The position numbers and the translations under genes were made by a program. From Streptomyces sp. Tu6071 (GTDB taxonomy: Bacteria; Actinomycetota; Actinomycetes; Streptomycetales; Streptomycetaceae), in NCBI RefSeq assembly GCF_000213055.1, contig NZ_CM001165.1:7295381-7359380 (forward strand): 64,000 nucleotides of DNA. Reading direction: 5' to 3'. The notes under the pieces are model-generated. The model had not been told where the DNA came from. It did no database searches and saw nothing but the letters and a program-made list of their open reading frames with translations. Positions 51,999 to 60,284 of this stretch are shown here, piece by piece (positions within the stretch are counted from its first letter, which is position 1; each line of letters starts with the position of its first letter).

Positions 51999-52589
51999 TC
52001 AGTCGTGGGTGAGCGCGTCCCCCAACGTGTCGAGCCCCTCGCGGAGCAGCGCGGCGAGCGGGATCTCTTCCGCGGACGCCCCGGTCTCCGGCCGCTCGTC
52101 ACCGACCCACCGGACGAAAGCAGTCCTGAAGACGCCGCAGCCCGCTTCGGCGAGGAGGTTCGCACGCGTCTCCTCCACCCCGCGTTGGCGCAGGGCCTCG
52201 GCGAGCGCGCGGGTCAGGGACGCGAGCTTGATCAGCTCGCGCTCCTGGAGTTCCTGCTGCGCGCTGATGACCGCCTGGCGCGTACGGGCCTGCGCGCGCA
52301 GCCCCCGGAAACCGGCGCCCATCGCGCCGAGGCCGGCCGCGAGCGCGGCGCGGGGCGAGGCGCCCTCGGGGGCCGCGGCCACCGCCTCGGTCAGCGTCGT
52401 CTCCAGGCTGTGCCCGCCGTCGAAGAGCACTTCCCGCTTGTCGGGGAAGTGCCGGAAGTAGGTCCGCTCGGTGAGACCGGCCCGAGCGGCGATCTGCGCG
52501 ACGGTGGTCCGCTCGTACCCGTGCTCGCTGTACAGCTCCAGGGCCGCGCGCGCCAGCCGTTCCTTCGTGTGGGGCTCCCATCTCGCCAT
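51999..52589 (-). CDS. TetR-family transcriptional regulator
   Basis: A 196-residue repressor. HTH: TKERLARAALELYSEHGYER, TTVAQIAARAGLTERTYFRH, then FPDKREVLFDGG. The C-terminal ligand domain is helical with a single Cys (C147 region). The start at ATG 52589 is favoured over an in-frame ATG at 52673 because the longer form would run across the operator. It is divergent from an epimerase-like SDR with a 15-bp inverted repeat between, so it likely represses both. Confidence 0.88.
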   Translation of the reverse strand: MARWEPHTKERLARAALELYSEHGYERTTVAQIAARAGLTERTYFRHFPDKREVLFDGGHSLETTLTEAVAAAPEGASPRAALAAGLGAMGAGFRGLRAQARTRQAVISAQQELQERELIKLASLTRALAEALRQRGVEETRANLLAEAGCGVFRTAFVRWVGDERPETGASAEEIPLAALLREGLDTLGDALTHD

Positions 52590-52618
52590 GAGCCCGATTC
52601 TACGCGGTCCCCGCGTCG

Positions 52619-52675
52619 CGATGTCAGTGACTGCCATCATGGTGCTAGCCTTGACGATGACAGTCACTGACATCG
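52619..52675. promoter_or_regulatory. 15-bp inverted repeat, TetR operator candidate
   Basis: CGATGTCAGTGACTG (52619-52633) is exactly complementary to CAGTCACTGACATCG (52661-52675), 27 nt apart. Each arm contains the near-palindrome GTCAGTGAC, so it can be read as two dyad operators, one near each divergent start. Confidence 0.75.
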
Positions 52676-52702
52676 AGTGTGATCACGTTGAGGAGTACCG
52701 CC

Positions 52703-53611
52703 ATGCGCGTCTTCGTCACCGGGGCCTCCGGCTGGATCGGTTCCGCCCTCGTCCCCGAACTGCTCGCCGCCGGACACCACGTTCTCGGGCTCGCCCGCTC
52801 GGAGGCATCCGCCACCGCCCTGGAGAAGGCCGGGGCCGAGCCCGTCCACGGCTCCCTCGCCGACCTCGACCTCCTCCAGGAGACGGCCCGCGCCAGCGAC
52901 GCCGTCGCCCACCTCGCCTTCCGCCACGACATCGCCTTCACCGGCGACTTCCTCGGCGCCGCCCGGTCCGACCGCACCGCCGTGGACGCCTTCGGCGCGG
53001 TGCTGGCCGGCACGGGCAAGCCCTTCACGGTCGCCTCGGGCCTCCTCGGCCTCGCCCCCGGCCAGGTGGCGACCGAGACCACCTGGCCCGTCGGCGACGA
53101 CGACAACCCCGGCTCCGTGCGCGCTGCCACCGCCCGCGCCACCGTCGACCTGGCGGACAAGGGCGTCCGCTCCTCGGTCGTCCGCCTGGCCCCGACCGTC
53201 CACGGCGAGGGTGACGGCGGATTCGTCCCCGCACTCGTCGGCATCGCCCGCGAGAAGGGGGTCTCCGGCTACATCGGCGACGGCACCCAGCGCTGGCCCG
53301 CCGTCCACCGCCTGGACGCCGCCCGCCTCTTCCTCCTCGCCCTGGAGAACGCCCCGGCCGGAGCGGTCCTGCACGCGGCGGCGGAAGAGGGCGTCTCGCA
53401 GCGCGACATCGCCACCGTGATCGGCGAGAACCTGAACCTCCCCGTCACCTCGGTGGCCCCCGCCGACGCACCCGCCCACTTCGGCTGGCTCGCGGGCAAC
53501 ACCGCCCTCGACTCCCCGGCCTCCGCCACCCGCACGAAGGCGCTGCTCGACTGGAACCCCACCGGGCCCGGCCTCCTCGCCGACATGGCGGCCCACTACT
53601 TCACCGCCTGA
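52703..53611 (+). CDS. NAD(P)-dependent epimerase/dehydratase-like SDR
   Basis: A 302-residue extended SDR. Cofactor motif VFVTGASGWIGSALVPEL (GxxGxxG), followed by HLAFRHD. The usual YxxxK is not obvious; the corresponding region reads NPGSVRAATARATVDLADKG, so catalysis may differ, as in several atypical NmrA/epimerase-like members. Start ATG 52703 has GAGGAG 7 nt upstream. Expression is probably induced through the divergent TetR regulator. Confidence 0.82.
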   Translation: MRVFVTGASGWIGSALVPELLAAGHHVLGLARSEASATALEKAGAEPVHGSLADLDLLQETARASDAVAHLAFRHDIAFTGDFLGAARSDRTAVDAFGAVLAGTGKPFTVASGLLGLAPGQVATETTWPVGDDDNPGSVRAATARATVDLADKGVRSSVVRLAPTVHGEGDGGFVPALVGIAREKGVSGYIGDGTQRWPAVHRLDAARLFLLALENAPAGAVLHAAAEEGVSQRDIATVIGENLNLPVTSVAPADAPAHFGWLAGNTALDSPASATRTKALLDWNPTGPGLLADMAAHYFTA

Positions 53612-53626
53612 CCCTCCCCGCACGGC

Positions 53627-53653
53627 GCTCCGCTCCCGCGCGTGGGGCGGAGC
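53627..53653 (+). terminator. Hairpin after the epimerase-like gene
   Basis: GCTCCGC (53627-53633) pairs with GCGGAGC (53647-53653), 15 nt after the stop codon. Confidence 0.45.
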
Positions 53654-53733
53654 CCGGCGAGGTCACGCGCCAGCCCACGCCACTGCGTCACACATATTGA
53701 GTAACCATGCAAGATGGTGACGCGTCGAGAAGA

Positions 53734-53769
53734 TGTGTGCTCTTAAAGTGCGAGCGAGCAGTGCACACA
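53734..53769. promoter_or_regulatory. Inverted repeat upstream of the cupin gene
   Basis: TGTGTGC (53734-53740) pairs with GCACACA (53763-53769), 24 nt before the start codon in an A/T-richer stretch. It could be an operator or a leader hairpin. Confidence 0.35.
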
Positions 53770-53792
53770 CTTCCTCGCAAAGGGGCGTTTTC

Positions 53793-54194
53793 ATGCTGAA
53801 TCGCAGAACTCTGCTGCGCGGCGCGGGCACGGCGGTCGTCGCTCTCGGCGCGACGGTTCCCCCGGCCGCCGCAGCCGACGTGACACGTGTCCTCCTCCAG
53901 GAACACCCCTCACCGGCCCCCGGCTGGGACACCGCGCAGACCCTCGTGGAAATCCCGCCCGGCGAGGCATCGGGCCGCCACAGCCACCCGGGCGTCGAGG
54001 TCGGCTACCTGGTGCGCGGCGAGGTCCGCATGGAGTTCGACGACCACCGCCCGCCCCTGTACCTCCGCACGGGAGACCCGTTCTTCATCCCCACCGGAAT
54101 CATCCACAACGCCGTCAACACGGGCGGCGAAACAACCATGATGCTCTCGACGTACGTCGTGGAACACGGAAAACCCCTGGTCACCACATACTGA
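53793..54194 (+). CDS. Exported single-domain cupin protein (Tat signal)
   Basis: A 133-residue protein. The N-terminus MLNRRTLLRGAGTAVVALGA is a twin-arginine-type signal, with APAAAADV-like cleavage (PPAAAADV). The cupin core shows GRHSHPGVEVGYLVRGEVRM (His-His-Glu metal ligands) and DPFFIPTGIIHNAVN (final His). It is probably a metal-binding extracytoplasmic enzyme or sensor. GGGGCG precedes the start, and a strong terminator follows. Confidence 0.83.
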   Translation: MLNRRTLLRGAGTAVVALGATVPPAAAADVTRVLLQEHPSPAPGWDTAQTLVEIPPGEASGRHSHPGVEVGYLVRGEVRMEFDDHRPPLYLRTGDPFFIPTGIIHNAVNTGGETTMMLSTYVVEHGKPLVTTY

Positions 54195-54215
54195 CGCCCG
54201 CCAACGCGGCACGCC

Positions 54216-54242
54216 CCGGCCGCTCTTCGGGAGAGCGGCCGG
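54216..54242 (+). terminator. Strong hairpin after the cupin gene
   Basis: CCGGCCGCTCT (54216-54226) pairs with AGAGCGGCCGG (54232-54242) around TCGGG. Confidence 0.8.
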
Positions 54243-54358
54243 ACCGGCGACCAGCACGCAGGGGCGCGGGTGCGCGCCGAACGGCACGTCGACGTACGCC
54301 GTCGCGATGGACCGCCCGCTCGGGAAGCACCTTTGTGATGCGGAAAACTCAATTAACA

Positions 54359-54388
54359 TTACTCATAAGCATTTCCAATGCCTATTCT
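54359..54388 (+). promoter_or_regulatory. A/T-rich promoter of the HTH-Tap cassette
   Basis: -10-like TATTCT (54383-54388) lies 18 nt after TTACTC (54359-54364). GCATT and AATGC (54369-54381) form a small inverted repeat in between, a possible operator for the small HTH protein. The segment 54336-54395 is strikingly A/T-rich for this genome. Confidence 0.45.
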
Positions 54389-54405
54389 GGTAAGGTGTGG
54401 GGGTG

Positions 54406-54660
54406 ATGAGTTCGTTGAGCGGCCGGTTGCGGGCGTCGATCGCGGCGGTGATGTTCCAGACCGGGCAGACGCAGCGTGACCTCGCCGTTGTTCTCGGGGT
54501 GACGCAGGGGCAGGTGAGCCGCCGTCAGACCGGTACGGCATCGTGGTCGCTCCAGGACTGCGAGGTGCTCGCCGCGCACTGGGGCATCGACCCGCTCGAT
54601 CTCCTCGCCGGGCCCACCCAGGCCACCGAAGCCCTCCCTGCCCGGGAGCAGACGTCATGA
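54406..54660 (+). CDS. Small XRE-type HTH protein, first gene of the Tap cassette
   Basis: An 84-residue protein starting at ATG 54406 (GTG codons at 54397 and 54403 are also in frame). The HTH covers LRASIAAVMFQTGQTQRDLA then VVLGVTQGQVSRRQTGTASW, the layout of a Cro/C1-type DNA-binding domain, with a short second half (LAAHWGIDPLDLLAGP). Its stop overlaps the Tap-like start (ATGA), so it is translationally coupled. A role in autoregulation or in recognising DNA ends is inferred from position. Confidence 0.75.
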   Translation: MSSLSGRLRASIAAVMFQTGQTQRDLAVVLGVTQGQVSRRQTGTASWSLQDCEVLAAHWGIDPLDLLAGPTQATEALPAREQTS

Positions 54661-56252
54661 ACGACTTCGGCGCGATCGACGCGCTCCTCGCCGCCGCCCA
54701 CGAGGAGAGCCCCCTGCCCGACGCGTCCGAGCGCCGCCGTCTGCGCGAGGGCCTCGCCCTCTCCCGCGCCCAGGTCGCGGGCGCGCTCGGGGTGAGCACC
54801 TCGACGCTCGCGGGGTGGGAGGCCGGACGCGACCCGAGCGGGCAGACGCGGGAGAGGTACGCGTACTTCCTCGACGGCGCTCACGCCAAGCTCCACCCCA
54901 CGCAGGACCCCGAACCAGAGCCCGAGCCGGATGTCCTTGTGCCGGACACCTCCGCCATCGGCGACGGCCCTGGGAACGCGGAGGACGCCGAGGAGGGCGA
55001 GGAGGGCGAGGACGTCGACGTCCTGGCCGTCGCGGAGCCGTGTGTGCTGTGCGGCGAGCCCGCCCGGCACCGGGTCGCGGGCTACGTACAGCACCTAGAC
55101 CCCGCCGAGTGCCACCCCCTGTCCGCCGACCCCGCCCCCGCCCCCGCCGCGCCCGAGCCGTCGTCCACCGGCCGCTCGGCTCCCGCACGCGGCCGTACCC
55201 CGGCGGCCTCCCAGCCCCCGGCCCGGCGGGCCGCCGGCGGCAAGCCCCCCGTACGGGTGGAGAACGCGGGCCGCCGCGCGAAGACCGAGGACGAGCCCGG
55301 CTTCATCACGGCAAAGGTCGCTGCAGCGCTCGCGAAGTGCGACGGCGACATGGAGGCGGCGACGGCCGCACTGATCAAGCAGGCGATCCCGGACGCGATG
55401 GAGCTTCTGGACCGCACCCGGACCGGCGGGCGGTACGACGTCGTCGCGCACCCGGCGTTGCCGGAGATCCTGCACAAGCAGTCAGCACACGGCCCCGACC
55501 AGATCTGGGAGGCCCGCCCGAAGTGGACGCGCCCCCACCTCCCGCAAGGGCGGTGGAAAGTGACGGCGCTCGACATCAACGGCGCCTACCTCTCCGCCCT
55601 CAAAACCCACCTCCCCCTCGGCCAGCTCGAACACTCCACCGGCTTCGCGCACGACCGCCGCCGCGCCGGCGTGCACCTGATCACCCCGCCCGCCTGGGAC
55701 CACGACGCCGACCTGCCCAACCCTCTGGGCGCACGCGACGAGCCCGGCCCGCTGTGGGTGACCGAGCCGACCCTCCGCCTCCTCCAGCGCCTCTCAGGCC
55801 CGAAGTACGGGCTGTGCGGGGTTCCCGAGATTCACGAGTCGTACACCAGCGGCTCCACCGAGAACCTCCTGGAAAAGTTCCGCACCGAGCTGAAAGACGC
55901 CCGCGACCGCGCGATCGCCGAGGACGACGAGGTGACGCTGGAGTACGTGAAGGCGATGTACTCGAAGTTCGTCTCCACGATGGGCGCCAGCAACTACAAC
56001 CGCGAGCTGTACCGTCCCGACTGGATGCACCTCATCCGCTCCCAGGCGTTCGCGAACCTGTGGATGAAGGCGTTCAAGGCGTATGAGAACGGGCTGACAG
56101 TGGTCCGCGCGATGGGCACCGACGAGCTGCACGTCATCGGGGACTGGCACCACGTCTTCCCCGAGGGCCGCGCCGTCACCGAGGTCAAGGTCAAGGACAC
56201 CTACACCCTCGGCACCGCCGGGGCCGATGAGACGGGGGAGCACGATGCCTGA
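54657..56252 (+). CDS. tap: Divergent Tap-like telomere-associated protein
   Basis: A 531-residue protein. The N-terminus (FGAIDALLAAAHEESPLPD, then ERRRLREGLALSRAQVAGAL and GVSTSTLAGWEAGRD) matches the HTH opening of Streptomyces Tap proteins. A Pro/Glu-rich linker holds C129-x2-C132 and C152, a possible metal site. The C-terminal half has ALDINGAYLSAL (residues 304-315), similar to motif A of protein-primed/family B-like domains, then AMYSKFVSTMGASNYNRELY and GTDELHVIGDW (487-497), in the order seen in Tap. Known Tap proteins are about 740 residues and recruit the terminal protein to 3' telomere overhangs; this one is about 200 shorter. It overlaps both neighbours, as tap-tpg genes do. Confidence 0.6.
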   Translation: MNDFGAIDALLAAAHEESPLPDASERRRLREGLALSRAQVAGALGVSTSTLAGWEAGRDPSGQTRERYAYFLDGAHAKLHPTQDPEPEPEPDVLVPDTSAIGDGPGNAEDAEEGEEGEDVDVLAVAEPCVLCGEPARHRVAGYVQHLDPAECHPLSADPAPAPAAPEPSSTGRSAPARGRTPAASQPPARRAAGGKPPVRVENAGRRAKTEDEPGFITAKVAAALAKCDGDMEAATAALIKQAIPDAMELLDRTRTGGRYDVVAHPALPEILHKQSAHGPDQIWEARPKWTRPHLPQGRWKVTALDINGAYLSALKTHLPLGQLEHSTGFAHDRRRAGVHLITPPAWDHDADLPNPLGARDEPGPLWVTEPTLRLLQRLSGPKYGLCGVPEIHESYTSGSTENLLEKFRTELKDARDRAIAEDDEVTLEYVKAMYSKFVSTMGASNYNRELYRPDWMHLIRSQAFANLWMKAFKAYENGLTVVRAMGTDELHVIGDWHHVFPEGRAVTEVKVKDTYTLGTAGADETGEHDA

Positions 56253-56820
56253 GCGAAACATCGAGTTCGGCGCGTACGGCGCCCAGGGCGTCAAGGGCCA
56301 CGAGCTCGTCGCCCGCCGCCTCGACAGCCTCGCGGGCTTCATCGCCTCCCCGGTCACCACCCGCCGTGGTCTCACCGCCCGTCTGCGCTACCTCACCAGC
56401 AGCCCCCGCCAGCTCACCGCCGCCCGTGCCGCCGGGCTCACCATCAGCGCGCGCACGATCAAGGCGCAACTGGAGGGCACACGCCGCCCCTCCGCCCGTA
56501 CGCTCCGCCAGATCCACACCGCCTACCAGCAGGTGCGCCGTCAGAACGTCGCCCGCCACCTCCTGGCCCGCCTCAACCGGCAGGGCCGGGGAACCCGCGT
56601 CGAGTTCCATCCCGTCAACCAGTCCGCGGTCGACCGGCCCCGCCAGCGCGTCGTGGAGTACCGCACCCTGAACGTCCGCAAGTGGGAGCGGATCGTCGCC
56701 GCCTGGGAGGCCGGAGACGACGCGGGCCTGGACACCGCATGGGTCGACGAGGTCGTGGTGGACCTCGGTTCGCAGTGGGGCCAGTACGAGTACGTCACCA
56801 ACATCGGCTTCGCCGCCTGA
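56245..56820 (+). CDS. Terminal-protein-like small HTH protein (Tpg-like partner of the Tap-like protein)
   Basis: A 191-residue protein starting at ATG 56245, 8 nt inside the Tap-like gene. Length, order and location match the terminal protein Tpg (about 185 residues, encoded directly after tap): a basic N-terminal half with RGLTARLRYLTSSPRQLTAA and an HTH-like segment (LTISARTIKAQLEGTRRPSA), followed by a basic stretch (RRQNVARHLLARLNRQGRGT) and an acidic C-terminal domain ending DLGSQWGQYEYVTNIGFAA, comparable to the IEYVEFDL-type ending of Tpg. Tpg is covalently attached to telomere 5' ends through a threonine. Sequence identity to Tpg by eye is low, so this is an inference from architecture and synteny. 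A frameshifted second copy lies at 63222. Confidence 0.5.
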   Translation: MPERNIEFGAYGAQGVKGHELVARRLDSLAGFIASPVTTRRGLTARLRYLTSSPRQLTAARAAGLTISARTIKAQLEGTRRPSARTLRQIHTAYQQVRRQNVARHLLARLNRQGRGTRVEFHPVNQSAVDRPRQRVVEYRTLNVRKWERIVAAWEAGDDAGLDTAWVDEVVVDLGSQWGQYEYVTNIGFAA

Positions 56821-57164
56821 GCCGGCACAGGCCCCACATCGGCGTCCGTGACCCGGAGCGCCCCAGGCGTCGGCCGACCGCACATAGTGTCCGTCGCGTC
56901 CCGGGACCTACTTCCTCCACGCGCCGCCCTACGACGATCAGCCGATCCAGTAGCGCCTGAAATCAGGGATCGGACACTGATGCACCGTCCCGTGCAACGG
57001 TCTGCTACCCCGGTGTACGGCAGAGGACTGAGCCGTCCGCCGGTCCTCCGCCATCGTCGGGATCTTCGAGCCAGGCCGTGCGACCTGGCGTTCTTCATCG
57101 AGATCTATGAGCCTCCAGTGGTATCAGGCAAGGGCAGGAAGTGGACCTTCATGCCACTCGTCAG
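56821..57164. other. Gene-free stretch, probably degraded sequence
   Basis: No ORF with recognisable protein features on either strand. A plus-strand segment reads CDLAFFIEIYEPP then VVSGKGRKWTF without a start or family match and may be a remnant. GC content is visibly lower than in the flanks. Confidence 0.4.
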
Positions 57165-57716
57165 TCAGGCCGGGGCGCTCACGGACCGGCCGTAGCCCAC
57201 GGTCGTGATCCGGTGCGCGGACTCGAGGTAGTAGTCGTCGGACGCCGGCAGCGCGGTGTCCAGGCAGCTGACATACCGGTTGAACATGCAGAAGGACGCC
57301 GCGATCAGTACGGTGTCATGCAGGTCCGCGTCGCTCGCGCCCGCCTGCCGGGCCTCCGCCACCGCCTCGGCGGAGACGGCCCGGGCCGCCGCCTGCACCT
57401 CGGCCGCCACGGCGAGCAACGCGCGCAGCTTGGCGCCGATGGGAGCGGTCGCCGGGTCGGCGAGGACGGCGTCGACCAGCGCCTGACCCTCCACCAGCTG
57501 CGCGGCGGCGAATGCGGAGTGCGAACCGGCGCAGAACGGGGTCCGGTTCAGGTGGGAGACGTACGCGGCGATCAGCTCCCGCTCGCCCTGGGGGAGCGAG
57601 GCGGGCGCCCGCAGGAGGGTTTCGGCGAGGTGGTTCAACGGGGCGGCGGTGTCCGGCCGGTTGGCCATCAGTCCGGTGATGCCGGGGAGGTCGTTGTTGA
57701 GCTGGATGTGCGCCAT
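57165..57716 (-). CDS. Carboxymuconolactone decarboxylase/AhpD-fold peroxidase-related protein
   Basis: A 183-residue helical protein: MAHIQLNNDLPGITGLMANR, LNHLAETLLRAPASLPQGER, ELIAAYVSHLNRTPFCAGSH and LHDTVLIAASFCMFNRYV. The FCAGSH motif is the reduced form of the AhpD CxxC/H centre, having one cysteine and one histidine, as in the uncharacterised peroxidase-related subfamily. It may detoxify peroxides or act on a small ring compound. It starts at ATG 57716 with GAAAGGGC upstream and is divergent from the next dehydrogenase gene. Confidence 0.83.
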   Translation of the reverse strand: MAHIQLNNDLPGITGLMANRPDTAAPLNHLAETLLRAPASLPQGERELIAAYVSHLNRTPFCAGSHSAFAAAQLVEGQALVDAVLADPATAPIGAKLRALLAVAAEVQAAARAVSAEAVAEARQAGASDADLHDTVLIAASFCMFNRYVSCLDTALPASDDYYLESAHRITTVGYGRSVSAPA

Positions 57717-57785
57717 GGGATGCCCTTTCGCAGAGAGGTCGACCTGCTACGCCGCAGAGGGGTCAGCGCGCTATCCGTGAGGCAG

Positions 57786-57805
57786 ATGCACGCGCATGCA
57801 CGCGC
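57786..57805. repeat. Perfect tandem 10-bp repeat, possible operator
   Basis: ATGCACGCGC occurs twice head-to-tail between the divergent AhpD-like and dehydrogenase genes. It is flanked by TGAGG and CCTCA, which are complementary. Confidence 0.4.
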
Positions 57806-57990
57806 TGACGGTCCCTCAGGAACGGGATGGGGTCAAGAGTGCCCGAGGGCTGTGCTGTATGGCGATGAACCTCGTGACACACCCCCAACATCGCGTGAGC
57901 GCATGCCCGTTGAGGAGCGTGACTGCCGACAAGAGGATCACAGCCTGTCCGGATCACGGCGTTGATGAGGCCGAGCGGTGGAGGCGCGCA

Positions 57991-58776
57991 GTGGCGTTGG
58001 GAACAGTGGTCGTAACCGGGGCCGCAGAGAACACGGGGTCAGTTGTGCGTCGGGTGTTGCGCCGTGAGGTGAGCCGCCTGGTCTTGCTCGACCGTGTTCC
58101 GCTCCGGGTCGAAGTCGCGAACGAGGTGGGTCAGATCGTCGATCTTCGGGACGCGACCGCCGTCGAGGCTGCGCTCGTCGGTGCGGACGCCGTGCTCCAT
58201 CTGGGCGGCCTGGCGGACGAGGCCCCACTGGAGCATCTCCTGGACGCTGATGTGCTGGGCACCCAGCATGTCCTGGAAGCCGCCCGCCGTGCGGCGATCC
58301 CACGGGTTGTACTGGCCAGCAGCAACCGCGTGAGCGGGTTCTATCCCGTCGCCCACCACACCGGCCCACAGGAGCCCGTGCGCCCCGACGGCCTGTATGG
58401 GGTGAGCAAGGCAGCCATCGAGGCCCTGGGGCGGTTGTACGCGGACAAGTTCGGTGTTTCCGTGATCTGCCCGCGTATCGGCAGCTTCGAGGAGGCCCCC
58501 ACCGAGGCGCTCCACCTGGCGACTTGGCTCAGCCCGCGCGATGCCGTCGGTTTCTTCCTCGCCGCGCTGACCGCTCCGCTCTCCACCCGCTTTGCCACGG
58601 CGTACGCCGTCTCTGCCAACACCCGCCGCTTCTGGGAACTCCCCGCGGAATCCGAACTGGCCTACACACCCATCGACAACGCCAAGGCACATGCGTCGCA
58701 CATCACTGACGCCGATGTCCCCGCCGACCCCGAAGCCCGCAGGCCGGCCCGTACGCCCTGCCCGAGTTCACGTTGA
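57991..58776 (+). CDS. NAD-dependent uronate dehydrogenase-like SDR
   Basis: A 261-residue extended SDR. GTG 57991 was chosen because GGAGG (57980-57984) lies 6 nt before it. The body matches hexuronate dehydrogenases: LVLLDRVPLRVE, IVDLRDATAVEAALVGADAV then LHLGG, VLEAARRAAIPRVVLASSNR, and the YGVSKAAIEALGRLYADKFG active-site helix with Tyr-x-x-x-Lys. The cofactor loop reads VVVTGAAENTGSVVRRVL, with Glu-Asn where GxxGxxG usually has the middle glycine. C-terminal sequence after about residue 235 becomes Pro/Arg-rich, hinting at a frameshifted or fused tail. Confidence 0.78.
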   Translation: MALGTVVVTGAAENTGSVVRRVLRREVSRLVLLDRVPLRVEVANEVGQIVDLRDATAVEAALVGADAVLHLGGLADEAPLEHLLDADVLGTQHVLEAARRAAIPRVVLASSNRVSGFYPVAHHTGPQEPVRPDGLYGVSKAAIEALGRLYADKFGVSVICPRIGSFEEAPTEALHLATWLSPRDAVGFFLAALTAPLSTRFATAYAVSANTRRFWELPAESELAYTPIDNAKAHASHITDADVPADPEARRPARTPCPSSR

Positions 58777-58882
58777 AACACATCCGGCCCTGACCTGCCC
58801 TCGGCCTCGTAATCGCGCGTTCCGTGCTCAGCGAGGCGAGAAGCCAACGCCAGCAACGGGGCGTGATCGACGGGCGGTCCTG

Positions 58883-59044
58883 CTATCCCGCATCACCGTC
58901 CAGCCGCCAGCGGTTTACCCACTTGCTGGCGCATGCGCGAGAGACACCCATCTCAGCGGCAACGTGGGCGATGAGACGTGCCCGGCACCGCTTCACGAGC
59001 CGTCCACGGTCCTCGACGCTCAGGGGCGCAATCGCGTGGGGCAC
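58883..59044 (-). pseudogene. IS481-family transposase, N-terminal remnant
   Basis: The minus strand from GTG 59044 reads MPHAIAPLSVEDRGRLVKRC, then IAHVAAEMGVSRACASKWVN and RWRLDGDAG before an in-frame TAG at 58883. Reading on past the stop gives QDRPS, the normal continuation, and then similarity is lost. This is the HTH start of an IS481 transposase; the DDE domain and inverted repeats are gone. It marks past transposition here. Confidence 0.75.
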
Positions 59045-59115
59045 TCGTCGTCCTCTCGAAGTCGGACGCCGGCAGGCGCGACACCTATCGTGCGCGCCTG
59101 CCGCCTTGCGGCCTT

Positions 59116-59481
59116 TCAGTCACGCGGTGCGACACGGATACGGTTTCCGTCCGGATCGGCTGCGAGGAAAGTCAGCCCGAACCCCGCATCATGTGGCTCC
59201 TGCAGGATCGTAACGCCCTTGGACTGCCACTGCTTGAAGATCGCGTTGATCTCGTCCGGCCCATCGTTGGTGGCCAGACAAACCTCACTGGTCCGTGGGA
59301 CGTTTGGGGACAGATCGTCGAACCGGCCAGACCACAAAGCGAGGTCAGCGCCTGGCCCGAGGGCGAAGGTGATGTATTCCCCGGTCTCGATTGAAGGGCT
59401 CATGCCGAGGAGGTCGCCGTAGAAGCGAGCTGCGGCGGGAGCATCGTTCACGTAGACGATGGACACAACTGATGTGGTCAT
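59116..59481 (-). CDS. VOC-family (glyoxalase/bleomycin-resistance fold) protein
   Basis: A 121-residue protein: MTTSVVSIVYVNDAPAAARF, YGDLLGMSPSIETGEYITFA, and the C-terminal GFGLTFLAADPDGNRIRVA. It is one VOC module with paired beta-alpha-beta units, likely dimeric. Metal ligands are incomplete by eye (a histidine in EPHDAGF and the final acidic residues), so the activity is unknown. AAGGA precedes ATG 59481. The upstream ORF overlaps its start by 4 nt. Confidence 0.82.
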   Translation of the reverse strand: MTTSVVSIVYVNDAPAAARFYGDLLGMSPSIETGEYITFALGPGADLALWSGRFDDLSPNVPRTSEVCLATNDGPDEINAIFKQWQSKGVTILQEPHDAGFGLTFLAADPDGNRIRVAPRD

Positions 59482-60240
59482 GATTGTTCCTTCTCACAGG
59501 TCGTAGGTGCGCACCGACCAGCCTCACCGGGATATGCGCCGTCCCGTGTCGTAATTCCTGAAAAAATTGGTGCGTAACCCCGGACCGCTTCTTCAGCGTA
59601 GTCGTCGGTATGCAGGCTGGAGCGGGGCAAGGGACAGCGGACGCTTTCCGTTGCGCACGTCGACCACCGGCACCGTGGCCTCGCCGTCCTCGCCTCGCCG
59701 AGCGACTCCGCGAGGCCGTTTTCCCCGCGCTGCGGGGGTGAGCCGGACGAGGGGGCGTTGGCGTTGACCGCGTCGGCGACGATGCCGAAGCCGGTGTGGG
59801 CGGGCTTCGAGTCGTAGGCGCCACCGGCCAGGGCGGCGCCCTCGGGGCGGGTGGCGTAGACGGTCTCGGCTGCTCCCGACCAGCCGGAGGTGACGACGGT
59901 CGGGCCCTGGTCGGAGTCCTTGCCGCACCTCGCGTACGCCCTCGCGGCGCCGTCGTCCATGCGTACCGCCCAGGTGTTGGGCTTGGATGCGGCCGGGGCG
60001 TTGGCGTTGACCGCGTCGGCGACGATCCCCATACCGGTGTGGGCAGGCTGCGAGTCATAGCCGCCGCCGACCAGGCTGGTGCCCTGGGGGCACGTGGCGT
60101 AGACGGTCTCCGCGGGCCCGGACCGGCCGGAGGTGACGATCACGGGTGCCTCCGCCTCGGCCGCCCCGGCCTGCGGAGCCAGGGTCAGCGTGCCGGTCAA
60201 GGCCAGGAGGCCGGCGGACGCGAGGGGGATGAGGCGCAGG
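59478..60240 (-). pseudogene. Truncated secreted repeat protein
   Basis: The frame contains a hydrophobic export segment (LIPLASAGLLALTGTLTLAP then QAGA) and two copies of a unit beginning VTSGxSGxAETVYAT and ending PAHTGxGIVADAVNANAP. The expected Met and basic residues before the hydrophobic core are missing: the sequence breaks near 60240 where a fragment of another gene on the plus strand begins. After the second repeat (about 59760) the reading becomes arginine-rich and unlike a secreted protein, so the 3' end is also lost. Probably a non-functional remnant. Confidence 0.55.
59756..60139 (-). repeat. Two direct repeats of about 142 bp inside the secreted-protein remnant
   Basis: 59756-59897 and 59998-60139 begin with the same GGCGTTGGCGTTGACCGCGT and end with GCCGGAGGTGACGA, offset 242 bp. 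They encode the two protein repeat units. Confidence 0.75.
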
Positions 60241-60284
60241 GAACACTGCAACTCGCCGGAGCCAAGGCAGCGCACAACCGTGTA

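Noticed and set aside
57991..58776. Joining the dehydrogenase to the upstream open frame from 57796
   Set aside because: The upstream part lacks SDR similarity, and GGAGG at 57980 places the start at 57991.
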